From positions 128,185-192,184 of the forward strand of contig NZ_KE386806.1 in the NCBI RefSeq assembly GCF_000428845.1: a stretch of 64,000 nucleotides of DNA. Reading direction: 5' to 3'. This stretch comes from Dyadobacter alkalitolerans DSM 23607 (GTDB lineage: Bacteria; Bacteroidota; Bacteroidia; Cytophagales; Spirosomataceae). Of this stretch, positions 17,058-24,843 are shown piece by piece. The translations under genes were made by a program, and so were the position numbers. The notes under the pieces were generated by a model that worked only from the letters and a program-made list of their open reading frames with translations, searched no databases and had not been told where the DNA came from. How positions within the stretch are numbered: position 1 is the first letter of the stretch; each line of letters begins with the position of its first letter.

Positions 17058-17948
17058 TTACATTCCCGCATACGCCCCAGCAAACTCCTTCGCAAAGTCT
17101 TCCAGCTTATAGCTGCCCAGCTGCTCGGGGCGGTTTTTCCAATATTCTTCCTGCATTTGGCCGCTTCTTAGTGCCTGGCCCATTTCCTTGTAGAGTTTTG
17201 CGAAGCTTTCGTTCAGGCCGGCTCCGAGCATTCCGTTGTAGGCGTCTTGGTCGGAGAATGTGATCCAGGGTGTGTTTTCTTTACCGACTGCGTTGCCCAG
17301 GATTGCAGCGATTTCGCTTGGATGGCGCTCGTCGTTGGCAATGTTGGTGACGTTTTTCCCTTCGGTGGGGTTTAGTAATGCTGCCGTTGCAACCTCAGCA
17401 ATGTGGTCGGTGTGGGTCAGGACTAGCTTTTCATCCGTGTCACCGAAATTATTTCCTGCAACGCCCGCGTGCTTGATCATGCCGGCGAGGCTGAACAGGT
17501 TGGAGAAGAAGTAGGAGGGGCGCAGGAAATTTACATTCAGGTCGGGAAGTGCCAGCAATTTTTCTTCGAGATAACCCAAGGCATCGATCGGACCTGCGCC
17601 TTTCCGCATTTGCGCACCCAGGCTGCTGAGGAGCACGATGTGCTTAATGTTGCTGCCTTTTAGTGCTTCCACATATTTGTCAGCCACTTCGAGCTGGAAT
17701 TGTGCATAATCTTTAAGAGCGAAATCGCTTGGGATCATCAGGTACGCCACTTCTGCGTTTTGAAGTGTTTCTTTCAAAAATGCTGTGTCGGTTACAGAAC
17801 CAATGGCGGCTGTTGCGCCGAGGGATTCGATTGCTGATTTTTTGTCTGCGCTGCTGCTGACAACAGTTACGTCGTGTCCGGCTGCAACCAGGTTTTTTGT
17901 AACGGGTCTGCTGATATTTCCGAGTGATCCTGTGATGATATATTTCAT
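17058..17948 (-). CDS. NmrA-like NAD(P)-binding SDR protein
   Basis: 296 aa atypical SDR. The N-terminal GSLGNISRPVTKNLVAAGH is the dinucleotide-binding loop, and SSLGAQMRKGAGP follows the catalytic-region strand without a classic YxxxK. This matches NmrA/QOR2-like proteins, which bind NAD(P) and reduce quinones or sense redox state. It is divergent from an HxlR regulator (18029) across 80 bases holding direct repeats; regulation of this gene by that protein is the simplest reading. Confidence 0.85.
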   Translation of the reverse strand: MKYIITGSLGNISRPVTKNLVAAGHDVTVVSSSADKKSAIESLGATAAIGSVTDTAFLKETLQNAEVAYLMIPSDFALKDYAQFQLEVADKYVEALKGSNIKHIVLLSSLGAQMRKGAGPIDALGYLEEKLLALPDLNVNFLRPSYFFSNLFSLAGMIKHAGVAGNNFGDTDEKLVLTHTDHIAEVATAALLNPTEGKNVTNIANDERHPSEIAAILGNAVGKENTPWITFSDQDAYNGMLGAGLNESFAKLYKEMGQALRSGQMQEEYWKNRPEQLGSYKLEDFAKEFAGAYAGM

Positions 17949-17956
17949 GTTCTTTT

Positions 17957-18012
17957 TTTGTTTAATGATGTTGCAAAGCTATATTTGTACTTACTTTTCT
18001 ACAAGTACTTAC
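17957..18012 (+). promoter_or_regulatory. consensus promoter and direct-repeat operator for HxlR
   Basis: TTTG (17957-17960), 19-base spacer, TATATTTG (17980-17987) is a textbook Bacteroidota promoter for the gene at 18029. GTACTTAC occurs at 17987-17994 and 18005-18012, 18 bp apart, overlapping the end of the -7 box and the start region, where a bound repressor would block both directions. Confidence 0.65.
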
Positions 18013-18028
18013 CCCAAAGTATGTATAC

Positions 18029-18394
18029 ATGACAAAGATCAAAGAAAGCTCGACATACAATGCCAACCGGGAGATTGTGATGCAGGAATGCCCGGTCACT
18101 TATGTGATGAACAAGATCGGCGGCCATTGGAAACCCATTATATTGTATCACTTACTGGCGGGCAGCAAGCGCTATTCGGAGATCAAGAAGGAGATGCCGC
18201 ACATTACGGAGAAAATGCTCATCCAGCATCTCAAACAGCTTGAAAATGACAAATTACTGATCCGCGAAGCGCGGCCGGTTGTGCCTCCTTTCGTAACTTA
18301 CACGCTCACGGACTCAGGCCGGGACCTCCAACCCGTGATCCAGGCCATGGCAGAGTGGGCTTTTAAGGATATGAAGAGACAAGCGTTTGTTTAA
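18029..18394 (+). CDS. HxlR-family winged-helix regulator
   Basis: 121 aa with the HxlR pattern: CPVTYVMNKIGGHWKPIILY with an N-terminal Cys, RYSEIKKEMPHITEKML as recognition helices, and a wing with PPFVTYTLTDSGRDL. HxlR-type proteins sense aldehydes, diamide or quinones, often through the N-terminal Cys. Divergent from an NmrA-like oxidoreductase with repeats between them. A classic sensor-plus-target arrangement. Confidence 0.9.
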   Translation: MTKIKESSTYNANREIVMQECPVTYVMNKIGGHWKPIILYHLLAGSKRYSEIKKEMPHITEKMLIQHLKQLENDKLLIREARPVVPPFVTYTLTDSGRDLQPVIQAMAEWAFKDMKRQAFV

Positions 18395-18415
18395 GTTGTT
18401 TAATAAAAATAAAAG

Positions 18416-19732
18416 ATGAAAATCCGCCTCCTATTACTGGCATTTGTGTGCTTGTCGGTCAAGCTCAATGCGCAGAACGTGTCCACATTGACCGAAGACG
18501 GTGCCTGGTGCTGGTTCAGCGATCCGCGGGCCATTTATACAAATGATAAAAATGGGCAGGTTGTCACAGGATGGGTAACTAAAACCGGCGACATTGTTGC
18601 GGCGTCATTGGATCTCAAATCCGGCAACACCGCTCAGAAAACGCTTTATACCAAACTCGAAATAGACGATCACGACAATCCAGCATTCCTGCAACTGCCC
18701 GACAACCGCATCTTGACCCAATACACCTGGCACGGCGGAAGCAAAGACGGCATGGGCGTGATTCAGAACACTACATTGAAACCTCTGGATATCACAACAT
18801 TCTCTGATTCCATTATTTTCAAACCGCAAACGCCTGCGTTACTCGCCAAATTCAAGCGCGAGACTTACACATACGCGAATCCGTTCCTGTTAAGTGCAGA
18901 AAACGACAAGGTTTATAGTTTTGGCCGTTGGATAGGCTTTAAGCCTAATTTCATCACATCCACTGACAATGGTAAAACCTGGTCTGATCCCGTGGTGGTG
19001 ATCACTTCCAAGGCTTTGGACACCAATAACCGGCCTTACGTCAAATATTATTCCGATGGCAAATCAAAAATCCACCTGCTTTTCACGGACGGCCACCCTA
19101 ATGCTGAGCCGCTGAATTCGGTCTATTATTGTTATTATGAAAAAAACGCATTCTGGCGCGCAGACGGCACTAAAATTGCGAACATTGATCAGCTGCCCTT
19201 TCATCCGTCCGATGCCACAGTTGTTTACAAAGCCACACCCGAAACGGGCAAAGCCTGGATATTCGACATTGTGATTGATCCAAAAGGAAGGCCCGTAGTC
19301 GCTTACACGCGCTATCCTACCAATGAAAATCATCAATATTACTACACTGTTTTTGATGGTAAAAAATGGAACGACCATCATTTGATCGACTCCGGAAAGT
19401 GGTTTCCGCAAACGCCCGAAGGCAAAAAGGAGCGCGAAGAAAACTACTCCGGCGGCCTGACAATTGATCCGCTGGATCCTTCCATTGTCTATTTTTCGCA
19501 CGAGGTTAGGGATGTGTTTGAGATCTCAAAAGGCGAAACACGCGATCTTGGTAAAACCTGGAAAATAACGCCCGTTACCCGAAATTCGGAGCTGGACAAT
19601 GTTCGTCCTGTTATCCCGCGCTATAAAAAGAAAGGCGACAAAAATGTGCTCTTCTGGATGGAAAACCGGAAATATGTGCACTATACGGATTACGACACGC
19701 GCATTGTCTGGAAAGATTTGACCGCCCGCTGA
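18416..19732 (+). CDS. secreted BNR-repeat (BNR-4-like) protein
   Basis: 438 aa with a signal peptide (cleavage after KLNAQ). The sequence has beta-propeller strands with Asp-box-like turns such as TSTDNGKTWSDP and SKGETRDLGKTWKI, and a start GAWCWFSDPRAIY typical of the BNR-4 family found in polysaccharide-degradation clusters. Some relatives are polysaccharide lyases, others have no known activity, so enzyme function is not asserted. It is 21 bases after HxlR but probably belongs with the following ThuA gene. Confidence 0.8.
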   Translation: MKIRLLLLAFVCLSVKLNAQNVSTLTEDGAWCWFSDPRAIYTNDKNGQVVTGWVTKTGDIVAASLDLKSGNTAQKTLYTKLEIDDHDNPAFLQLPDNRILTQYTWHGGSKDGMGVIQNTTLKPLDITTFSDSIIFKPQTPALLAKFKRETYTYANPFLLSAENDKVYSFGRWIGFKPNFITSTDNGKTWSDPVVVITSKALDTNNRPYVKYYSDGKSKIHLLFTDGHPNAEPLNSVYYCYYEKNAFWRADGTKIANIDQLPFHPSDATVVYKATPETGKAWIFDIVIDPKGRPVVAYTRYPTNENHQYYYTVFDGKKWNDHHLIDSGKWFPQTPEGKKEREENYSGGLTIDPLDPSIVYFSHEVRDVFEISKGETRDLGKTWKITPVTRNSELDNVRPVIPRYKKKGDKNVLFWMENRKYVHYTDYDTRIVWKDLTAR

Positions 19733-19806
19733 AAGTATATTCTGTGCGCTTTTTGTTTTAATAGTAATTACAAATTCCCCGTTTAAACAACGAATCTCAA
19801 AACATT

Positions 19807-20553
19807 ATGTTCAAAAAATTACTGCCACTGCTTCTCGTCATCGTGAGCGCGGCATACGCCCAGGCGCAGCAGTTTAAAGTTTTATTATTTACCAAAACAG
19901 CTGGTTTTCACCACGTTTCCATCCACGAAGGCGTATCCGGAATCCGCAACCTCGCCTCCCGCCACAATTTTTCGGTCGACTGGCAGGAAAACGCAGACGT
20001 TTTCAACGACAAAAGCCTGGCCAACTACGCAGCCGTTATCTTCCTTAACACCACCGGCGACGTGCTGAACGACGCGCAGCAAGCGGCATTTGAAAAATAC
20101 ATTAAAAGCGGAAAAGGCTATGTAGGGATCCACTCCGCAGCAGATACAGAGTACGATTGGGCCTGGTACGGCAAGTTGGTAGGGATGTATTTCAAAACTC
20201 ACCCTGCACAGCAAACGGCATTTTTGGACGTAAAAGACAGCAATTTTCCAGGCCTGGAACGCTTCCCAAAACGCCTGCTTTGGACCGACGAATGGTACGA
20301 ATACAAAAAACCATACAACGCCGACGACCTTAAAATCCTGATCACCCTGGACGAAAAATCTTACGATCCAAAAACCAACCAAGGCACCGGGATGGGCGCC
20401 GAACACCCTATGTCCTGGTATCACAACTACGACGGCGGCCGCGCATTCTACACCGGCCTGGGCCACATTGGTTTGGTTTATTCGGATCAATCGTTCTTGG
20501 ATCACCTATATGGCGGCATTTACTGGGCAGCAACTGGGAAAGGGATGAAATGA
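19807..20553 (+). CDS. ThuA-like secreted protein
   Basis: 248 aa with a signal peptide (ending AYAQAQ) and a ThuA domain related to class I glutamine amidotransferases: KVLLFTKTAGFHH at the start, VIFLNTTGDVL, GKGYVGIHSAADTEYDW, and PMSWYHNYDGGRAFYTGLGH at the end. The amidotransferase nucleophile Cys is absent, as usual in ThuA. Linked to sugar catabolism in this phylum; exact role unknown. Confidence 0.88.
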   Translation: MFKKLLPLLLVIVSAAYAQAQQFKVLLFTKTAGFHHVSIHEGVSGIRNLASRHNFSVDWQENADVFNDKSLANYAAVIFLNTTGDVLNDAQQAAFEKYIKSGKGYVGIHSAADTEYDWAWYGKLVGMYFKTHPAQQTAFLDVKDSNFPGLERFPKRLLWTDEWYEYKKPYNADDLKILITLDEKSYDPKTNQGTGMGAEHPMSWYHNYDGGRAFYTGLGHIGLVYSDQSFLDHLYGGIYWAATGKGMK

Positions 20554-20582
20554 TATAATATTAGATTAAAATAGATTTTATG

Positions 20583-20621
20583 CGGCTGCATGATTGGTAA
20601 CAGATTCCAATAATGCAGCCG
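20583..20621 (+). terminator. terminator-like hairpin
   Basis: CGGCTGCAT (20583-20591) pairs with ATGCAGCCG (20613-20621), with an inner ATTGG/CCAAT pair, followed by TTTGTGTTT. Confidence 0.6.
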
Positions 20622-20656
20622 TTTGTGTTTTGATTTGACTGAGAAAAATACGTTTC

Positions 20657-20687
20657 TTTGACGTCACTCAGGCAATGCTTATATTTG
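20657..20687 (+). promoter_or_regulatory. consensus Bacteroidota promoter for the PemK locus
   Basis: TTTG (20657-20660), 19 bases, TATATTTG (20680-20687). It lies 21 bases before the antitoxin ATG at 20709. Confidence 0.7.
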
Positions 20688-20708
20688 AGATACACAAACT
20701 ATAAAATC

Positions 20709-20939
20709 ATGACAAAACAGGCGATCATCGAGCGTACGATCGAGGCCATTAACCAATTGCCAGACGACAAGGCCGAGGAAATTTTCGAATTTGCAGATTT
20801 GGTAAGAAAGCGATATGAAGAGCGCCAGCTAACAAATGAGATCCAAAGCTTGATCTCCAATGGTTCTTCCTTTGATTTTTTGGATAAGGATGAAGATTTA
20901 TATTCTGTTGCCGACTTGAAGGAAGTGTATAATGGCTAA
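20709..20939 (+). CDS. antitoxin of a PemK/MazF-type module
   Basis: 76 aa from the ATG at 20709, picked over an upstream start because it follows the promoter. The helical segment IIERTIEAINQLPDDKAEEIFEFADLV is common in small antitoxins partnering PemK or PIN toxins; the acidic tail ends in SVADLKEVYNG. It overlaps the toxin gene by eight bases. Confidence 0.8.
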   Translation: MTKQAIIERTIEAINQLPDDKAEEIFEFADLVRKRYEERQLTNEIQSLISNGSSFDFLDKDEDLYSVADLKEVYNG

Positions 20940-21252
20940 AGGCGACATTGTATTGATCACTTTTCCCTTTACAGATTTAAGTAGTGGTAAATTAAGGCCA
21001 GCCGTGGTCCTTGCAGAAAGCACCCTTGATTTGACCGTCTGCTTCATCACTTCTCAGTTAGGCTGGCAAGAGACAACAGATGTTCCGCTTAATCCAAGCA
21101 CCGTAAGCGGACTACGGAAAATGTCACTGGTAAGAACCAGTAAAATCGCAACCCTCGACAGAACATTGGCCAAGGGCTTATTGGGCAAACTTTCAGATGC
21201 CGAGCTTTCATATCTCGATACAAAGCTCAAAATCATATTACAGTTGGCCTAA
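20932..21252 (+). CDS. PemK/MazF-family mRNA interferase
   Basis: 106 aa with the PemK/MazF fold: GDIVLITFPFTDLSSGKLRPAVVLA is the loop carrying the conserved Arg, and LRKMSLVRTSKIATLDR is the catalytic-side strand. Such toxins cleave RNA when the antitoxin is lost. Overlap with the upstream antitoxin indicates coupled translation. Length is normal and no defect is seen. Confidence 0.88.
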   Translation: MAKGDIVLITFPFTDLSSGKLRPAVVLAESTLDLTVCFITSQLGWQETTDVPLNPSTVSGLRKMSLVRTSKIATLDRTLAKGLLGKLSDAELSYLDTKLKIILQLA

Positions 21253-21295
21253 CAAAAGGCAGTAAGGCAAAGTCATAAATCTAACGCAATCCTTC

Positions 21296-21655
21296 ATGGA
21301 AATCCTCGGCAAAATCCTCGTTGGCCTCGTGGCGCTCGAACATCTTTACATTCTCTACATTGAAATGTTTGCCTGGGAAACCAAAGGGAAGGAAGTATTT
21401 AAAGGCTCATTAGCCCCGGAATTGTTCAAGCCCACCAAGACCCTAGCCGCCAACCAAGGCCTTTATAATGGATTTCTGGCAGCCGGCTTGATCTGGTATT
21501 TTTTTCTCGAAGGTCACTGGGCATTCCACATCGCCATTTTCTTCCTGACCTGCGTGATTGTGGCTGGGATTTATGGGGCCGTTACAGCCAGCAAGAAGAT
21601 CTTTTTCGTGCAGGCTTTACCAGCGATTGCGGCTTTGGTGGTGTTGCACATGTGA
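21296..21655 (+). CDS. DUF1304 membrane protein
   Basis: 119 aa with four hydrophobic helices, beginning LVALEHLYILYIEMFAW and containing ANQGLYNGFLAAGL, both diagnostic for DUF1304. Inner-membrane protein with no assigned activity. Stands alone after the PemK locus. Confidence 0.88.
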   Translation: MEILGKILVGLVALEHLYILYIEMFAWETKGKEVFKGSLAPELFKPTKTLAANQGLYNGFLAAGLIWYFFLEGHWAFHIAIFFLTCVIVAGIYGAVTASKKIFFVQALPAIAALVVLHM

Positions 21656-21738
21656 TTGAACGCAGTGCGTAATCATCGCTTGAAGATTTTTTTATTCTAT
21701 TCAAAATCCTAATTGGTTCAAGCAAACAATACTATCTG

Positions 21739-21930
21739 ATGAAATTGGCAGGTATAAAAACGGAATACACATCAAAAGGAAAAGTTAAGCGGATTACAAT
21801 CAATGCCAACGTCAAAACTGACCTTGTTGAAGATTTGATTGACACAATACTTTACGAAGAGCGTAAGGATGGAGAATTTGTGTCACAAACCGAGGCAATG
21901 GAGTTTTTACGGAAAAATGGTAAGATTTAA
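21739..21930 (+). CDS. antitoxin of a RelE-type module
   Basis: 63 aa, with GKVKRITINANVKTDLVEDLIDTIL and QTEAMEFLRKNGKI. The toxin ATG follows directly on the antitoxin TAA (21928-21930 / 21931). Function is inferred from order and size, because its toxin partner is recognisable. Confidence 0.65.
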   Translation: MKLAGIKTEYTSKGKVKRITINANVKTDLVEDLIDTILYEERKDGEFVSQTEAMEFLRKNGKI

Positions 21931-22190
21931 ATGACTTACACGGTTCAGTATGAGAAACGTGCACTGAAAGAACTTTCCAAATTACCTGCAACTGCCGTTC
22001 GGCAAATTCTCGCAAAAATCGATTCCTTAATAAACGTTCCTGTTAAGCAGGAATTAAAAAGCTAAAAGGGTCCGAAAACGTTTTTCGTGCGAGAGCAGGA
22101 AACTATCGGATTCTTTACGAAGTAAATGATGGGAAATTACTAATTATGGTTGTTGCGGTGGGTGACAGAAAAGACGTCTATGACCAATAA
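21931..22190 (+). pseudogene. RelE/ParE-type toxin, one frameshift
   Basis: The first frame gives MTYTVQYEKRALKELSKLP and stops after 44 codons. A one-base change near 22045 would join it to AGIKKLKGSENVFRARAGNY, RILYEVNDGKLLIMVVAVG and a TAA at 22188-22190, restoring a normal 86-aa RelE-like toxin. The conserved core, including the R-x-R-x-GNYRILY strand, falls in the second frame. The toxin is therefore inactive unless ribosomes shift, while the antitoxin remains intact. Confidence 0.8.
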
Positions 22191-22217
22191 CAATGGGCGT
22201 ACTTGTCACGCCCATTG
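22191..22217. terminator. rho-independent terminator
   Basis: CAATGGGCGT (22191-22200) pairs with ACGCCCATTG (22208-22217), loop of seven, then TTTATATT. It starts right after the toxin stop codon. Confidence 0.8.
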
Positions 22218-22231
22218 TTTATATTAAGTTG

Positions 22232-22642
22232 TTATGCAAAAAAGCTAGGTTTTTGCAGGTAACCAGGCTCCCAGCTGGAATCTCTTCTGCGGAGTGAACG
22301 TGAAACCGTCAGGACTTCTTGCAAACGTTCTTCCGCATCGCTCATTAAATCCTGGCTATGCAAATACTGGCCAACGATCTCCCACTCAAATGAATCCTCG
22401 TGAGCATCATAAATCCCAACCGGAATTCGGTTGCCATCCGTCATCAACATCCCCAACACCTGCTGCGCCTCTTCCTCCGACGAACATCCTACATGCTGAT
22501 ACTGGCCTTTTAGTGTGTAAAGCACAGAGTAACGGTTTCTTGTCAATCCGCTTCCTTGCGCTTGCTTCTTATTTTCTCTGAGGGAATTTTTTAATCTTAT
22601 CATGATTTCTGTGTTTGTATCTCCGCTCCGTATGCTGTTCAT
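22232..22642 (-). CDS. hypothetical protein, 136 aa
   Basis: I do not recognise the family. A soluble, charged protein with RYSVLYTLKGQYQHVGCSSEE, EEAQQVLGMLMTDGNRIPVGIYD and FEWEIVGQYLHSQ, which look like alternating beta strands and helices. A start at the Met at 22603 would remove 13 residues and is as likely. It lies downstream of the defence-like operon on the same strand but separated by 270 bases. Confidence 0.55.
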   Translation of the reverse strand: MNSIRSGDTNTEIMIRLKNSLRENKKQAQGSGLTRNRYSVLYTLKGQYQHVGCSSEEEAQQVLGMLMTDGNRIPVGIYDAHEDSFEWEIVGQYLHSQDLMSDAEERLQEVLTVSRSLRRRDSSWEPGYLQKPSFFA

Positions 22643-22912
22643 CTGTTTGTTGTAAAAGTTATAAATGAACGGAGATGTTTTGAGTTTTGAAGCGGCTGTA
22701 TTAGTCGCTCAAAGTTATAAACGCAGGTTGTGTGTCAATAGTTTATGGGAACTGTTGAAGATGGGGAAGTTCTTCTGATGTTGAAGGTGTTTGGTGGAAT
22801 AGTGCAATTTATTGTGATCCTAAACAGATGCTAGGCGCTGATTTTGTTGTTACGGCCGATCGTAACAATCGAGAGCAAATTGATAAGCTCTAAACTAACC
22901 ATTATACAAGCT
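22643..22912. other. 270-base gap, no clear gene
   Basis: AT-rich spacer between the hypothetical gene and the DUF262 gene. A short open frame without a start codon ends at a TAA at 22891-22893 and reads protein-like near its end (MLGADFVVTADRNNREQ), possibly a remnant, but chance cannot be excluded. Confidence 0.3.
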
Positions 22913-24004
22913 TTAAGGTTTAATAACTCCTTCCTCAATAGCTTGTCTAACCAGAATCTCCAACATTCCTTCGATATTCTTTTTATCATCAGGAGACCTC
23001 ACAAATAGGTTATAGCTAATGGCATCGTCACTAATATCCCGTGTGAAATATGAGATTTGACCAGTGCTTCGCTGTTTAAGCTCTTTTCGTGCAATGTTTC
23101 TCGATCTTTCAAAACTCCATAAAAATTGCCGGACATCTAGAAAATTGGAAAATCGACTAGCATAATATTTAGTTAACAAATAATATATGGGAATTTGCGT
23201 TGGGGATGCTAATAAGTCATCGTGCCTTAGAAATAGATCGTTCATTTGATTTAGAACATTTTCTACATTTTGGTAATACGGTCTAATAACTTCCTCATCC
23301 AGAGATCTGGATTTTGCAACCATACCATCGAGTTCATTTTTTTTTAACGTCACTATTTTACTGGAAATTTCAAGAAGTAAAAATTTAGCAGCTAAGTTTA
23401 GATCTTGACCACGTTCGATCGAAAACTTTATTTTTTCTAAGAAAAACGAATGTATAGCAATCTTTCTGAGCAATTGAGGAATTGGTCCCGGAAGTGCGTT
23501 TCTTCTTTCTGCACCAGATATTGCAATATTTATATTAAGCCGTATGAACATCTCATATACGTCTTCTGGTCGATCAGAATACACACCCATTATAACCGGT
23601 TGAAATCTATCAAAAATTTCGCCTACCAATGGATATTCTCGTTTCATGTCACTATACGTGAAATTTTCAAGATCCAGAATCTGATCTCGGAAAAAAATTG
23701 GAGTGTTGTCTAACTGAATTTTATCTTCAAAAAAATCAAAGACAGTAGTAAGTCTTTGTTTTCCATCAATAACAGCATACTGTTTTCTTTTTTCGTTCAA
23801 ATCAGTTGAACCGAAAGTAAAGTCTGCTAAATAGATTTTCGGAAAATCATACTCATTCAGTATTGTATTAATAAAATAGGATTTCATCTTTTTTGTCCAA
23901 AGATTTCCTTTTCGCTGATAGCTTGGTTGGAAATCAATTCTATCTTTGATATCATTCCATCCCAGTAAGTTAGCTGGTTTGTCGATTATCTGTGATTTGA
24001 GCAT
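22913..24004 (-). CDS. DUF262 (ParB/Srx-like) domain protein
   Basis: 363 aa with the DUF262 hallmarks: FQPSYQRKGNLWTKKMKSYF at the start (about 25-44), the catalytic-type IDGKQRLTT motif (residues 79-87), and DVYEMFIRLNINIAISGAE. DUF262 is the N-terminal part of GmrSD type IV restriction enzymes; there it is usually fused to DUF1524 (HNH), which is absent here. Two alternating roles, nucleotide hydrolysis or nicking, are proposed for the family. It is the last gene of a five-gene minus-strand operon, five bases after FRG. The base composition is visibly AT-richer than the flanks, in line with transfer. Confidence 0.85.
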   Translation of the reverse strand: MLKSQIIDKPANLLGWNDIKDRIDFQPSYQRKGNLWTKKMKSYFINTILNEYDFPKIYLADFTFGSTDLNEKRKQYAVIDGKQRLTTVFDFFEDKIQLDNTPIFFRDQILDLENFTYSDMKREYPLVGEIFDRFQPVIMGVYSDRPEDVYEMFIRLNINIAISGAERRNALPGPIPQLLRKIAIHSFFLEKIKFSIERGQDLNLAAKFLLLEISSKIVTLKKNELDGMVAKSRSLDEEVIRPYYQNVENVLNQMNDLFLRHDDLLASPTQIPIYYLLTKYYASRFSNFLDVRQFLWSFERSRNIARKELKQRSTGQISYFTRDISDDAISYNLFVRSPDDKKNIEGMLEILVRQAIEEGVIKP

Positions 24005-24009
24005 ATTTG

Positions 24010-24843
24010 TTAGACTAAAAATTCATGTTGCCGTTTGATTTCCTTTGCCAAACCTTCTAAATCAGGATATACAACTGAGTCTGTAATGCCAACCCTAACG
24101 AGTGACTTACTTATTTGATCGATTGCTGACGAGGCGATAAGTAGTTTTATAAGACATTCCGCAGGATATTCTGGATCTTCCATGAAAACGTCTTCCATTG
24201 TTTTATTTTCATTTCCAAAGAGAATAAACGTACCTTTTTGGGCAACTATCCTATTGCTATTATGATTCCCGTTTATGGCAACAGGGGATTTTCTTAAAGT
24301 GTATTTCGATTTTGAAGGATTGTAAGCATCCAATACAGGATCACCAGGGGCTATGACAGTGCCTTTACCTGAAATGTCGTGCAGAGACGCCTTATTCCAT
24401 GCGTTAGGGTTTAGTGCCCATACAGCAGCATCACTGTCAAAAACTCCGGTTGCCGCATTTTTTTTCGTAGAATTGAGCGCAAAGTAAAGCGAGATAAATG
24501 GATTTTCACTCCAGTCCAATAGTCTTGTCGGTACGCCAAAGTGTTGCATTATAAAAAAATAATCCCAGTAATCGCCAGAGGCCATGCCAAGGCTTGCTCT
24601 ATTCAAATATGGAAAACTTCGTTGTTTAAATCTTTCCAGGATTTCAGACTCTCTTTCTATTAATTGGCTTGAATTGGTTAGTGTTGGGTGGCGATAAAGT
24701 GACGGGGTCAAAGAGTAGTCAGCTCTGCCAGCCCCTCTAAACCAAAAAGGAGCGTCACTTGAAGTCAGGTTCTCAATTTGCTGAGTAAATTCACTGAGAG
24801 AAGTTATTGTAATTTCAGTAAGTATTTTAGCAGGAGTAATCAT
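24010..24843 (-). CDS. FRG domain-containing protein
   Basis: 277 aa. The eponymous Phe-Arg-Gly lies at residues 35-37 (FWFRGAGR), and QHFGVPTRLLDWSENP (100-115) is the second conserved block. The rest is a mixed alpha/beta domain with VIAPGDPVLDAYNP. FRG occurs in many phage-, toxin- and defence-associated genes, but its activity is unknown. It overlaps the methylase by 17 bases and precedes DUF262 by five, so the three are translationally coupled. Confidence 0.88.
   Translation of the reverse strand: MITPAKILTEITITSLSEFTQQIENLTSSDAPFWFRGAGRADYSLTPSLYRHPTLTNSSQLIERESEILERFKQRSFPYLNRASLGMASGDYWDYFFIMQHFGVPTRLLDWSENPFISLYFALNSTKKNAATGVFDSDAAVWALNPNAWNKASLHDISGKGTVIAPGDPVLDAYNPSKSKYTLRKSPVAINGNHNSNRIVAQKGTFILFGNENKTMEDVFMEDPEYPAECLIKLLIASSAIDQISKSLVRVGITDSVVYPDLEGLAKEIKRQHEFLV

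Noticed and set aside
19885..20505. 206-codon antisense frame in the ThuA gene
   Set aside because: Mirror of a real gene, no family features or start context.
22755..22893. short frame ending MLGADFVVTADRNN downstream of the DUF262 gene
   Set aside because: No start codon and about 45 codons only; listed as uncertain gap content rather than as a gene.
22913..24004. GmrSD type IV restriction enzyme
   Set aside because: Only DUF262 is found; the DUF1524 HNH part needed for GmrSD is absent here and downstream.
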